A stretch of 64,000 nt of DNA, from NCBI RefSeq assembly GCF_900111885.1, contig NZ_FOKG01000007.1:1-64000 (forward strand), read 5' to 3'. The DNA is from Amycolatopsis marina. GTDB lineage: Bacteria > Actinomycetota > Actinomycetes > Mycobacteriales > Pseudonocardiaceae. The first letter of the stretch is position 1. Every line of letters starts with the position of its first letter. The translations under genes were made by a program, and so were the position numbers. This document shows positions 27,466 through 36,500 of the stretch, piece by piece. The notes beneath the pieces were generated by a model. That model was given only the letters and a program-made list of their open reading frames with translations, was not told the DNA's origin and did not search any database.

Positions 27466-29120
27466 GCATCGAGAAGACGGACGTTCTCATCGTCGGCAGT
27501 GGCTTCGGCGGCTCGATCACCGCGTACCACCTCGCGGCGGGCGGTGCCGAGGTCGTCCTGCTGGAACGTGGACCATGGCTGCAGACCAACGACTTCGAGC
27601 ACGACTTCCTGCTCGGTTCGTCGTACACACGCGCGTTCGACTTCGTGGTCGGCGACGGTATGAGCGTGCTGGGCGGAAACTGTGTCGGCGGGGGAAGCGT
27701 CGTGTACTTCGCGGCGATGCCCCGCGCACCGAAGTTCGTCTTCGACCGGCACGGCAGCATCGGGAGGCGCATGTGGCCTTCGGCGATCAGCAGGGACAGC
27801 CTTGATCCGTGGTACGACCGGGTGGCCGAATCGCTTCCGGTCAGTCAGCAGGACTGGCGGGACGTCTCCTACTCGGGCGGTCTGTGGGCTGCCGCCTGCC
27901 ACCATTCCGGTCGTACGGCGAATCCGGCTCCGGTGGCGATCGACAACGACAGGTGCACGAACTGCAACTGGATGATGGGCGGTTGCCGGTTCGACGCCAA
28001 ACGCTCATTGCTGACCAACTACCTTCCTGCGGCGCTCGCCCACGGTGCGCAGATCCGCCCGCTGCACGAGGTGCAGCGGTTGTCCCGGACCGACGACGGC
28101 GGCTACCGGGTGGAGTTCAACGTCATCGACGACGAGGACTACCGGATTCACACCGGCAGTGGTGCGATCGAGGCGAAGATTGTCGTGCTCGCGGCGGGTG
28201 CCGGCGCCACACCGGTGATCCTGCAACGCTCCGAGTCCACATTGGGCACCATGCCGTATGCGGTAGGACGGTACTTCTCCGGCAACGGGGAGCGCCTCAA
28301 CACCGCTGTCATCAACGAGGACAGGGTGCGCGACGTCCTGGGCCTCTCCCGCGAGGACGGGGTCCCCTACGAGGCGAACCAGATCGGGAAGGGCCCTACC
28401 GTCGCGAACTGGGACCGGCTCGACGGTTCGCTTCCCGAGTACTCCCGGTACTCCCTGGAGCAGCTGTACTTCCCGCCGGGACTCGGCACGATCCTCGCCC
28501 AGGTGCCAAATGGGAGTGAGCCCGCCTGGTTCGGGGCCGAGAAGAAGGAGATGCTGAAGCGCTGGCGTTCCTGGCTGACGATCTTCCTGATGACCGAGGA
28601 CGACAACGAGGGGGTCTTCGGGCCGCCTCCGCCCACCGGGAACGCGCACCGCATCTCCCAGCAGATGCTCGGCCGCGGTCCGCTGGCATACGATCCGACC
28701 GAGAACACCCGGCACGGCTGGGCGCTGGCGGATGCCGACGTCAAGGAGATACTGGAGCGCGACGGGATCGCCACCGTCGCGCCGTGGACCAACGACGTGG
28801 TCGGGGCCTACACCGTGCACCCCCTCGCGTCCTGCCGGATCGGTGACGACCCGAGGACGTCCGCGCTCAGCGCCGACCACGAGCTACGCGGTCATCCCGG
28901 CATCTTCGTGACCGACGGTTCGGCCGTTCCCGGTGCGCTGACGGTGAACCCGGCGATGACCATCGCCGCGCTCGCGGAGCGTGCTGTGCCGGGGATCGTC
29001 CAGGCGGCGCGGGCTCGTGGCGTCGACGTCACATACGGTGCGCCCGCACCGGACGGCGCGACGAGCGCCCGGCGGGGGACGCTCCGTCTCGTGCCGAGCC
29101 GCACGGGGGAATCGCGATGA
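27462..29120 (+). CDS. GMC-family FAD oxidoreductase (enediyne E9-type)
   Basis: 552 residues. The N-terminal dinucleotide fold is DVLIVGSGFGGSITAYHL (7-24) followed by VVLLERGPW. The GMC flavin loop is GGNCVGGGSVVYFAAMP (~70-86). A Cys-rich segment (DRCTNCNWMMGGCRFDAK, ~165) is as in cholesterol-oxidase-like members. The C-terminal part has TVHPLASCRIGDDPRTSAL and the end motif FVTDGSAVPGALTVNPAMTIAALAER. It is coupled to the small subunit before it and the membrane protein after it. It matches the E9-type oxidoreductases of nine-membered enediyne clusters. The substrate would be the nascent polyene or enediyne core, by inference. Confidence 0.92.
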   Translation: MSIEKTDVLIVGSGFGGSITAYHLAAGGAEVVLLERGPWLQTNDFEHDFLLGSSYTRAFDFVVGDGMSVLGGNCVGGGSVVYFAAMPRAPKFVFDRHGSIGRRMWPSAISRDSLDPWYDRVAESLPVSQQDWRDVSYSGGLWAAACHHSGRTANPAPVAIDNDRCTNCNWMMGGCRFDAKRSLLTNYLPAALAHGAQIRPLHEVQRLSRTDDGGYRVEFNVIDDEDYRIHTGSGAIEAKIVVLAAGAGATPVILQRSESTLGTMPYAVGRYFSGNGERLNTAVINEDRVRDVLGLSREDGVPYEANQIGKGPTVANWDRLDGSLPEYSRYSLEQLYFPPGLGTILAQVPNGSEPAWFGAEKKEMLKRWRSWLTIFLMTEDDNEGVFGPPPPTGNAHRISQQMLGRGPLAYDPTENTRHGWALADADVKEILERDGIATVAPWTNDVVGAYTVHPLASCRIGDDPRTSALSADHELRGHPGIFVTDGSAVPGALTVNPAMTIAALAERAVPGIVQAARARGVDVTYGAPAPDGATSARRGTLRLVPSRTGESR

Positions 29121-29710
29121 CGACGAACCAGTTCCGCGGGCCCGGCCGCTGGCAGCACGTCAGCGCGGCACTCAACAGCCGTTGGCACAGGGCCGCGTTG
29201 GCGGTCTTCACGATCGTCGTCCTCGCCCACTGGGCGGAACACCTGGCTCAGGCCGTTCAGATCTACCTACTGGGTTGGCCTGTTCCCGAGGCGAACGGCG
29301 CACTGGGCCTCGCGTTTCCGGCGCTGGTGAAGTCGGAGTGGCTGCACTACGGCTATGCGGTGGGCATGATGGTCGCGTTCGTCGTGTTGCGCCGCGGCTT
29401 CACCGGCCGGTCCCGCCCATGGTGGCGTGCGGCGATGTGGATCCAGATCTGGCATCACTTCGAGCATCTCCTGCTGCTCCTGCAGGCTCTCACCGGTGCA
29501 CACCTGCTCGGCAACGCGAAACCCACGAGCATCGTCCAGTTGGTGATCCCACGGGTTGAGCTGCATCTGTTCTACAACACCATCGTCTTCGTTCCCATGG
29601 TCGTGGCGATGGTGTACCACCTGCGGCCGAGGCCCGATGAGTCGGCGCTCATGCGCTGCTCGTGCACGCCCCGGTCCGCCCGCGCGGTCGCGGCCTCCGG
29701 TACGCGATGA
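29117..29710 (+). CDS. Integral membrane protein of unknown function with paired histidines
   Basis: 197 residues, ATG overlapping the GMC stop. About four hydrophobic segments are seen (AALAVFTIVVLAHWAEHLAQAV, LHYGYAVGMMVAFVVL, AAMWIQIWHHFEHLLLLLQAL, LFYNTIVFVPMVVAMVYHL). Histidines fall inside or at the ends of these helices: HWAEH, HHFEH, ELHLFY. That pattern could bind a metal or heme, but I see no family motif. The last 30 residues are Arg/Ser-rich and may be cytosolic. The next gene overlaps it by four bases. Confidence 0.75.
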   Translation: MTTNQFRGPGRWQHVSAALNSRWHRAALAVFTIVVLAHWAEHLAQAVQIYLLGWPVPEANGALGLAFPALVKSEWLHYGYAVGMMVAFVVLRRGFTGRSRPWWRAAMWIQIWHHFEHLLLLLQALTGAHLLGNAKPTSIVQLVIPRVELHLFYNTIVFVPMVVAMVYHLRPRPDESALMRCSCTPRSARAVAASGTR

Positions 29711-30312
29711 GCGTGTCAGGTGGCGTCGCCGTCGGACCGCACGACCACCTGGTCACCTTCTCCGGCACCACCGGGTCGCTCTGGCTACGCGTCCTGCTGA
29801 TCGGCGGCGCGCTCGTGGTGGCCGCGTTCGTGTTGCTGTGGCCGTTCCTCGAGCAGCAGAGCCAGCGGACGGTCGTGATCGTCACCTGGATCGCGGCCGG
29901 AACGGGACTGCTCGACTTCCTGCTCGCCAAGGGAGTCGACGTGCCCGAGCAGATCGCCCTCGTGCTGCTCGTGGCGCTGGCGGTCCCGGTGACCGTCTCC
30001 CGCGCTCGCGAACCATGGCTGGTCTCGGCAGCCACACGCATCGCTCGGCTGGCGCCGTGGGTGGTGGGGACGGCCGCGGCCGCCGCGGCGACGGAATTCG
30101 GCAGGGCCTGGCTCGGGGACCGGGGCCAGGACGGCGTTGCCGTGCTGTTGCACACCGGCCTCGCGATCGCACTCGTCGGTCTGTCCTGGTCCACGATCTG
30201 CAGGCCGCGCTCACCACGCACGCTGACAGCCGTCCGGATCGTGGCCTGGGGGCTCGCCAGCACCCTCGTCGCGGCGGCCGGACACGCCACGATCCTGTCC
30301 ACCGCCGGGTGA
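29707..30312 (+). CDS. Integral membrane protein of unknown function
   Basis: 201 residues, starting at an ATG that overlaps the previous stop. Five or six hydrophobic helices are predicted by eye (LWLRVLLIGGALVVAAFVLLWPF, TVVIVTWIAAGTGLLDFLL, IALVLLVALAVPVTV, VVGTAAAAAATEFG, VLLHTGLAIALVGLSW, IVAWGLASTLVAAAGHATIL). One or two isolated His occur in helices. It overlaps its neighbour and probably forms a membrane complex with it. I do not recognise the family and no catalytic residue stands out. Confidence 0.75.
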   Translation: MSVSGGVAVGPHDHLVTFSGTTGSLWLRVLLIGGALVVAAFVLLWPFLEQQSQRTVVIVTWIAAGTGLLDFLLAKGVDVPEQIALVLLVALAVPVTVSRAREPWLVSAATRIARLAPWVVGTAAAAAATEFGRAWLGDRGQDGVAVLLHTGLAIALVGLSWSTICRPRSPRTLTAVRIVAWGLASTLVAAAGHATILSTAG

Positions 30313-30346
30313 TCGAGGCAGGCTTTCCAGGGAAGTGAGGTGTGCC

Positions 30347-31399
30347 ATGGCCCCGGCACCCATCCGGTTCGCGCTGCGCAGAACGCTGACCCAGATCCGG
30401 TACGTCCAATGTGTCCACCCGCGTGCGGCGACCGGCGCCGTGCGCGAGGTCTACCGACAGGTCGAACAGGACTTCGGAATGCTGGCCCCGCCGGTGGCGC
30501 TGCACTCGACCGCACCTGGCCCGCTCGCGGCGAGCTGGATGCTGCTCAGGGAGACGCTGCTCGCGGCGGGAGAGACCAGCAGGGCCGCCAGGGAGGCGGT
30601 GGCGGCCGAGGTGTCGGCGCTCAACACGTGCCCGTACTGCGTCGAGGTGCACACCGCGGCGTTCACGGGCGCGAGCCCCGACGCGGCCGACCCGGAGCTG
30701 ACGGCGATCGTGGCGTGGTTGCGGGGAACCGGTGGCCTGGCCACGTTCTCGGAGCCCGCTCGCGCGGAGCTGACCGGCGTCGCCGTCACCTTCGAGTACC
30801 TGAACCGCATGGTGAACGTCTTTCTCGGGAGTTCCCCGTTTCCTGCCGAACTCCCCGCGGCGGCGCGCCGATATGCTCGCGGCCTGCTCGCGCGCGTGCT
30901 GCGGCCGTCGTGTCCCGGTCCGCCGCGGGGCGAGTCACTGGCGCTGCTGCCCCAGGCGCCGTTGCCCGGTGATCTGGCCTGGGCCGGGGCCGACCCGGTG
31001 CTCAGCGGGGCGTTCGCGCGCGCAACCGCCGCCATCGAAACCGCGGGCAGGGCAGCACTGCCGCATCCCGTCCGCGATGCCGTACTGCACATCCTGTCCC
31101 GTTGGGACGGTGCTCCGCCCGAACTGGGCCAGGAGTGGCTGGAGTCGGCCGTGCGCACGGTGGGTGCGACGTCCGTAAAGGACACCGCTGCGGTACGGCT
31201 TGCCGTGCTCTGCGCGATGGCGTCCTATCGGGTCGACGACCGTGTGGTGAACGAGTTCCGGCGCTCTCGTCCCGGGGACCGAACACTGGTCGGTGCGATC
31301 TCGTGGGCGAGCCTCGCCGGCGCCCGCAGGCGCGGCGAGTTGCTCGACGGTGCAGCGCGAAAGGAGAAGACCGCGCCACCGCTGGCGAAGGAGAATTGA
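30347..31399 (+). CDS. AhpD/carboxymuconolactone decarboxylase-like protein
   Basis: 350 residues from the ATG at 30347 (GAGGTG upstream). The motif LNTCPYCVEVHTAAF near residue 105 is the CxxC...H redox signature of AhpD-like proteins, preceded by the helix REAVAAEVSALN. The protein is about twice the size of AhpD and its C-terminal half (LAWAGADPVLSGAFARATAAIE onward) looks like a second, motif-less helical domain. It may reduce or protect against reactive intermediates during enediyne maturation. It lies in the operon between the membrane proteins and the MDMPI-fold gene. Confidence 0.78.
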   Translation: MAPAPIRFALRRTLTQIRYVQCVHPRAATGAVREVYRQVEQDFGMLAPPVALHSTAPGPLAASWMLLRETLLAAGETSRAAREAVAAEVSALNTCPYCVEVHTAAFTGASPDAADPELTAIVAWLRGTGGLATFSEPARAELTGVAVTFEYLNRMVNVFLGSSPFPAELPAAARRYARGLLARVLRPSCPGPPRGESLALLPQAPLPGDLAWAGADPVLSGAFARATAAIETAGRAALPHPVRDAVLHILSRWDGAPPELGQEWLESAVRTVGATSVKDTAAVRLAVLCAMASYRVDDRVVNEFRRSRPGDRTLVGAISWASLAGARRRGELLDGAARKEKTAPPLAKEN

Positions 31400-31488
31400 C
31401 GACGTCAGTTCGGCGGCGCCGAGGCACGGGCTCGAGACGCACTCGCTACGGCGACTCCGAGCACCTGCCCGAGGAGAGGACGAGACAG

Positions 31489-32304
31489 ATGACGACGTTG
31501 CAGGACGTGATCGACGACCTGACAGCCGAAGCGGAGGCGGTCGACCAGCTCGTCGCGGACCTGGACGAGTCGGAATGGCAACGGGAAACACCGGCACCGG
31601 GGTGGACGGTGAAGCATCAGGTCGGGCACCTCGCCTTCATCTTCCGGATCGCGGGCATGGCGGCGGCAGACCCACAGGCCTTCTCGGCGATGACGGCCCG
31701 GATCAGCGATGGAGCGGGATTCGACGCCGCGGTGAACGGCGCGCTCGCCGACTACGTGCACGACCCCGCGGAAGTGCTGCTCGCGCGCTGGCGGGCAGAG
31801 CGCGACGCGGGGATCAAGGCGCTGGCGGCGGTTCCCGCGGACCAGGTGGTTCCGTGGCTGGTGAACCCGCTTCCGCCCGCGGTGCTGGCTGCCGCCGGGA
31901 TGATGGAACTCTTCGCGCACGGGCAGGACATCGCGGACGCCGTGGGAGTACGTTCCCGCCGGACCGACCGGATCGCCCATCTCGTGGAGTTCGCGGTCCG
32001 GACGAGGGACTTCGGTTACCACGCGCGGAAGCTGACCCCGCCGGAGACGGAGTTCCGGTTCGAACTCGTCAACCCTTCGGGAAAGGTGCTGACGTTCGGG
32101 CCCGAGGACGCCACACAGCGGATCACCGGTACGTCCGTCGACTTCTGCCTCCTCGCGACGAGACGACGGCACCGCGACGACCTCGGCGTCCGGGCAGTGG
32201 GAGCGGAGGCCGACCACTGGCTGGATATCGCCCAGGCGTATCGCGGCCCCGCGGGCGCAGGCCGGGCACCGGGCCAGTTCGGCTCGGCACCTGATCGCGC
32301 CTGA
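31489..32304 (+). CDS. DinB/MDMPI-fold metal-binding protein (TIGR03084-like)
   Basis: 271 residues from the ATG at 31489 with GAGGAGAGG upstream. The N-terminal helix bundle has the metal-binding histidine segment TPAPGWTVKHQVGHLAFIF and a later MMELFAHGQDIADAVG, as in mycothiol-dependent maleylpyruvate isomerase relatives. The C-terminal ~90 residues (FELVNPSGKVLTFGPEDA) are the SCP2-like MDMPI C-terminal domain. Such proteins use mycothiol as cofactor. In an enediyne cluster it could perform thiol-dependent isomerisation or detoxification, by inference. Confidence 0.85.
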   Translation: MTTLQDVIDDLTAEAEAVDQLVADLDESEWQRETPAPGWTVKHQVGHLAFIFRIAGMAAADPQAFSAMTARISDGAGFDAAVNGALADYVHDPAEVLLARWRAERDAGIKALAAVPADQVVPWLVNPLPPAVLAAAGMMELFAHGQDIADAVGVRSRRTDRIAHLVEFAVRTRDFGYHARKLTPPETEFRFELVNPSGKVLTFGPEDATQRITGTSVDFCLLATRRRHRDDLGVRAVGAEADHWLDIAQAYRGPAGAGRAPGQFGSAPDRA

Positions 32305-32313
32305 GGAGGCATA

Positions 32314-33321
32314 ATGATCCGCGACAGCAGTTCGACCGACACAACCGGCGCCGTGGGCCTGAGCGAAACGCCATTCTCAGCGGGAGACCTGGTTCCGGCT
32401 GGGGGCGGACCGGGAAAGCCATGGCGACTGGTGGTGATCAGTGGACTGGCCGGCCTCCTTCTCGCCGTGATCTGGTCGCCCTACCTGGTGGACAAGGTCA
32501 TCGCGGGTGCCATCACCGGACCGGTCCTCGGGGCGGACGCGAACGAGGTCGCGATCACCGGATCCGGTATGGCCATGGGCTTCGCCGTCATCACCGGTAT
32601 CGCGGGAATGTTCACCGCCTGCAACATCGCGGTCTTCTGCGCACTGGCTCCGATGAGCGGTGATCGGGCCAAGGGGACCAGAACCCGCACGTCACTGCTC
32701 GCGCTCGCGCGGCCGGTGGGCTGGCTGATGCTCGGCGCGGTCGGAGTGGCCGGGGCCTACGGTGTGCTCGGTGTGCTGGTGGGTCCCTCGATGCCGCAGG
32801 TGTCCGGCGCCCGGATCGGCGATCCGGAGACCGGACTCGCCGTCCGGATCCTGCAGGCGGGAATCGTGTTCGGGCTCATCGGACTGGTGATGCTCTGGCG
32901 TGGCCTGGCATACGCGGGGTTGGTCCGCAACCCGCTGGAAAGGGTGTTCCAGCGGCGCTCCTGGGCGGAGACCCTGTTTCTCGGCTGCCTGATCGGAGCG
33001 TTTCTCATCGGCAGGCCGTGGCCGCCTTTCCGGCGCCTGTTCGAGTACGCGGTCTCGACCGACAATATTCTGCTCGGATTCCTCACATTCGCCTTGCAGT
33101 CGATCGGAAATATCCTGGGTGTCGCCGTTCTCTTCCTTCTCGTCATGCTCGCCACACGCGGCCGGTTCCAGCGCTGGCTCTTCCGGGTTCCGGGGCGAGC
33201 GGCGCGATTCTCCGCGGTGGCTTTCATCGTGGTCGGCACATTCTTCGTGGCGTACTGGTCGGTGAAACTCGGCTACCGGGCGGGCGTGATGTGGTGGCCG
33301 ACGATGCCCTACAACTCCTGA
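32314..33321 (+). CDS. Enediyne cassette membrane protein, E5
   Basis: 335 residues, ATG after GAGGAGG. After a ~40-residue hydrophilic N-terminus there are about seven hydrophobic helices (LVVISGLAGLLLAVIWSPYL, MGFAVITGIAGMFTACNIAVFCALAP, PVGWLMLGAVGVAGAYGVLGVLVG, ILQAGIVFGLIGLVML, TLFLGCLIGAFLIG, SIGNILGVAVLFLLVMLA, FSAVAFIVVGTFFVAYW). It sits directly before the PKS gene, as E5 does in known clusters. The function of E5 is not established; it may anchor or export. Confidence 0.85.
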   Translation: MIRDSSSTDTTGAVGLSETPFSAGDLVPAGGGPGKPWRLVVISGLAGLLLAVIWSPYLVDKVIAGAITGPVLGADANEVAITGSGMAMGFAVITGIAGMFTACNIAVFCALAPMSGDRAKGTRTRTSLLALARPVGWLMLGAVGVAGAYGVLGVLVGPSMPQVSGARIGDPETGLAVRILQAGIVFGLIGLVMLWRGLAYAGLVRNPLERVFQRRSWAETLFLGCLIGAFLIGRPWPPFRRLFEYAVSTDNILLGFLTFALQSIGNILGVAVLFLLVMLATRGRFQRWLFRVPGRAARFSAVAFIVVGTFFVAYWSVKLGYRAGVMWWPTMPYNS

Positions 33322-33567
33322 GAGACGGCATGATCGCGCGCCGGCCTCGAACAGTCCGATCCGTGCACGAGACGCACCGTGGTCCTACGCATGTACGGAG
33401 AAGACTGTTCCGTGCCACTGGGACATGCTTGATGTACCGGAGGCCCCACAGTGTGGCCGGGGCTTCATGAACGCGATGTCGTGGTCAGGCGAGGCGAGTT
33501 TGACCGAGTTCCGGACGGATTTCCCGGTCGAGCACGGTGCCGGGTGGAAACATTGGAGTGCGGTGGC

Positions 33568-36500
33568 ATGAGCGGTGAGCGGATCTCGATTGTCGGTATC
33601 GGTCTCAGCTATCCGGACGCCGGTTCACCGGACGAACTGTGGGACAACGTGCTGGCCGGCCGTCGAGCCTTTCGCCAGCTGCCCGGCGTGCGGATGAACC
33701 GGGACGACTACTGGTCACCCGATCCCAAGGACCCGGACCGCTACTACGCGGAGAAAGCCGCGGTCCTGCGCGACTTCGAGTTCGACAGGGTGCGGTACAA
33801 GGTGGCGGGCAGTACCTTCCGCTCGACCGACATGACCCACTGGCTCGCGCTGGACGTGGCCGCGAGGGCACTGGCCGACGCGGGGTACGACGGAGGCGAG
33901 GGACTCCCGAGGCAGTCCACCGGCGTGATCCTGGGCAACAGCCTCACCGGAGAGTTCTCCCGAGCCAATGTGATGCGGTTGCGCTGGCCGTACGTTCGCC
34001 GGACCGTCGCCGCGGCACTGGTGGACAAGGGCTGGGGCGAGGACGAGGCCACCGCGTTCCTCCGCGACCTGGAGGTGCAGTACAAGTCACCTTTTCCGGA
34101 GATCAACGAGGACACACTCGCGGGCGGACTGGCCAACACGATCGCGGGTCGGATCTGCAACCACTTCGACCTGGCCGGTGGCGGATACACAGTGGACGGT
34201 GCGTGTTCGTCCTCACTGCTGTCGGTCGTCACGGCTGCGAACGCACTTGTCGCGGGCGACCTCGACGTCGCCCTCGCGGGAGGTGTCGACCTGTCGATCG
34301 ATCCGTTCGAACTGATCGGGTTCGCCAAGACGGGGGCGCTCGCCACCGGGGAGATGAAGGTCTACGACAAGGATTCCAACGGCTTCTGGCCGGGGGAGGG
34401 ATCGGGCCTCCTCGTCCTGATGCGTGAGCGGGACGCCATCAGCAGAGGAGCCAGGATCTATGCCTCGATCACGGGCTGGGGGGTGTCCTCCGACGGGAAG
34501 GGCGCCATCACCAGGCCGGAGGCGAGCGGGCATCGCCTCGCGTTGCACCGGGCCTACACCCGCGCCGGATACGGCGTGGAGACGGTGTCGTACTTCGAAG
34601 GGCACGGGACGGGAACGGCACTCGGTGACGCCACCGAAATCGAGGCACTGTCCGGGGCGCGCAGGGACGCGAGCGCGAGCGCCCGGCCTGCGGCATTGAG
34701 CACCATCAAGGGCAACATCGGACACACCAAAGCCGCGGCGGGGGTCGCTGGGTTGATCAAGGCGACCCTCGCCGTACACCACCAGGTGATCCCGCCCGCG
34801 ACGGGACACCAACAGCCGCATCCGCTGCTGACCGGTGCGGGGGCGGCGATGTACGTGCCGGCCGAGGCCGGTCTGTGGCCCGGCGACCAGCCGGTCCGGG
34901 CAGGAGTGTCGGCGATGGGCTTCGGCGGCATCAACTCCCACATCGCGGTCGAACAGCCGCCGGACGCCGAGCGGCGGGACGTTCTCGACGAGCACACCCT
35001 GCGTGTGGTTCGCGGGCGTCAGGACGCCGAGCTTCTCCTGCTCGATGCCACCGACCACGCGGAACTGCGCGATCGAGTCGCCCGGCTGGTCGAGCGCACG
35101 CCCGAGCTGGCGATGGCGGAGCTGACCGACCTCGCGGGCACCCTGGCGGGTGAGCTGTCAGGACAACCGGTCCGTGCGGCGGTCGTCGCCACGTCTCCCG
35201 AGGAGGCGACACAGCGGCTGACCCGGCTGCTCACGCTGATCGACGAGCGCAAGGGTGCGGTCTTCGCGGCGCAGGAGGGCATCTTCCTGGACAGCAGGAC
35301 CTCCGCCCCGAGGGTCACCTTCCTGTTCCCCGGCCAGGGGTCGGGAAACGGCACCGGTGGCGCCATCCGCCGCAGGTTCCTCGCCGCGGACGAGGTCTAC
35401 CGGACCGCCACCCTGCCCGAGGGCGGTGACCAGGTGGCGACCGAGGTGGCCCAACCACGGATCGTCGCGGGCTCGCTCGCGGCGCTGCGGGTCCTTCGCG
35501 AGTTCGGCATCGACGCGGACACCGCGGTCGGGCACAGTCTCGGGGAGCTGACCGCGTTGCACTGGGGCGGTGCTCTGGACGAGGCCGAGGTGCTGCGCCT
35601 CGCGGCCATCCGCGGCGGCGTCATGGCCGCTGCCGGTGGCAGTGACGGTGCGATGGCCGGTCTGAGCGTCGGCCCCAACCGCGCCGAACATCTTGCCGAC
35701 GGCGAGGACGTGGTGGTAGCCGGTTACAACGCCCCTGCCCAGACCGTGATCTCCGGCCCGGCGGACGCCATCGACCGGGTGTGCGCGAAGGCGCGGACCG
35801 ACGGCGTCACCGCGACGCGACTCAGCGTCTCCCACGCCTTCCATTCCCCGGCTGTGGCTGACGCGGCCGAGGCGATGAGCGACCGGTTGCGGGATATCGG
35901 CTTCGCTCGGCTGAGCAGGCCAGTAGTGTCCACTGTGACCGGTGACGTCCTGCACGGCGGCGAGGATCTGCGCGAGCTCCTACGGGAGCAGATCATGCTG
36001 CCGGTGCGGTTCCGTGAGGCCGCGGAGCGAGCGGCCGATCGCAGTGATCTCGTCGTCGAGGTTGGTCCCGGCCGTGTGCTCACCGGACTCGTGCACGAAA
36101 TCGTGCCCGACACGCCTGCCCTTTCGGTCGACACGGACAGCGGTTCGCTGGTCGCCCTGCTGCGTGTCGTCGGCGCGGCTTTCGCCCTCGGTGTTCCGGT
36201 CGACGTCCGTGCGCTGTTCGCGGGCCGGATCGTCCGGCCGTTGTCGCTGGACACCAAGATGACCTTTCTCGAGAACCCGTGCGAGTCCGTTCCGGTGTAC
36301 GGGGGCGACTTCGCCAGGCAGACCACCCTGTCGGCGACCGGATCGCCCACGGCGGTGACGACCGACAACGGTGACACGACGTTCGAGCTGCTGCGCAAGT
36401 TCGCGGTCGAGCGCGTGGAGCTGCCGCTGGAGACCGTCACACCGGATACGCACCCGCTGGACGACCTGCACCTGAGTTCCATCACCGTGGGGCAGATCGT

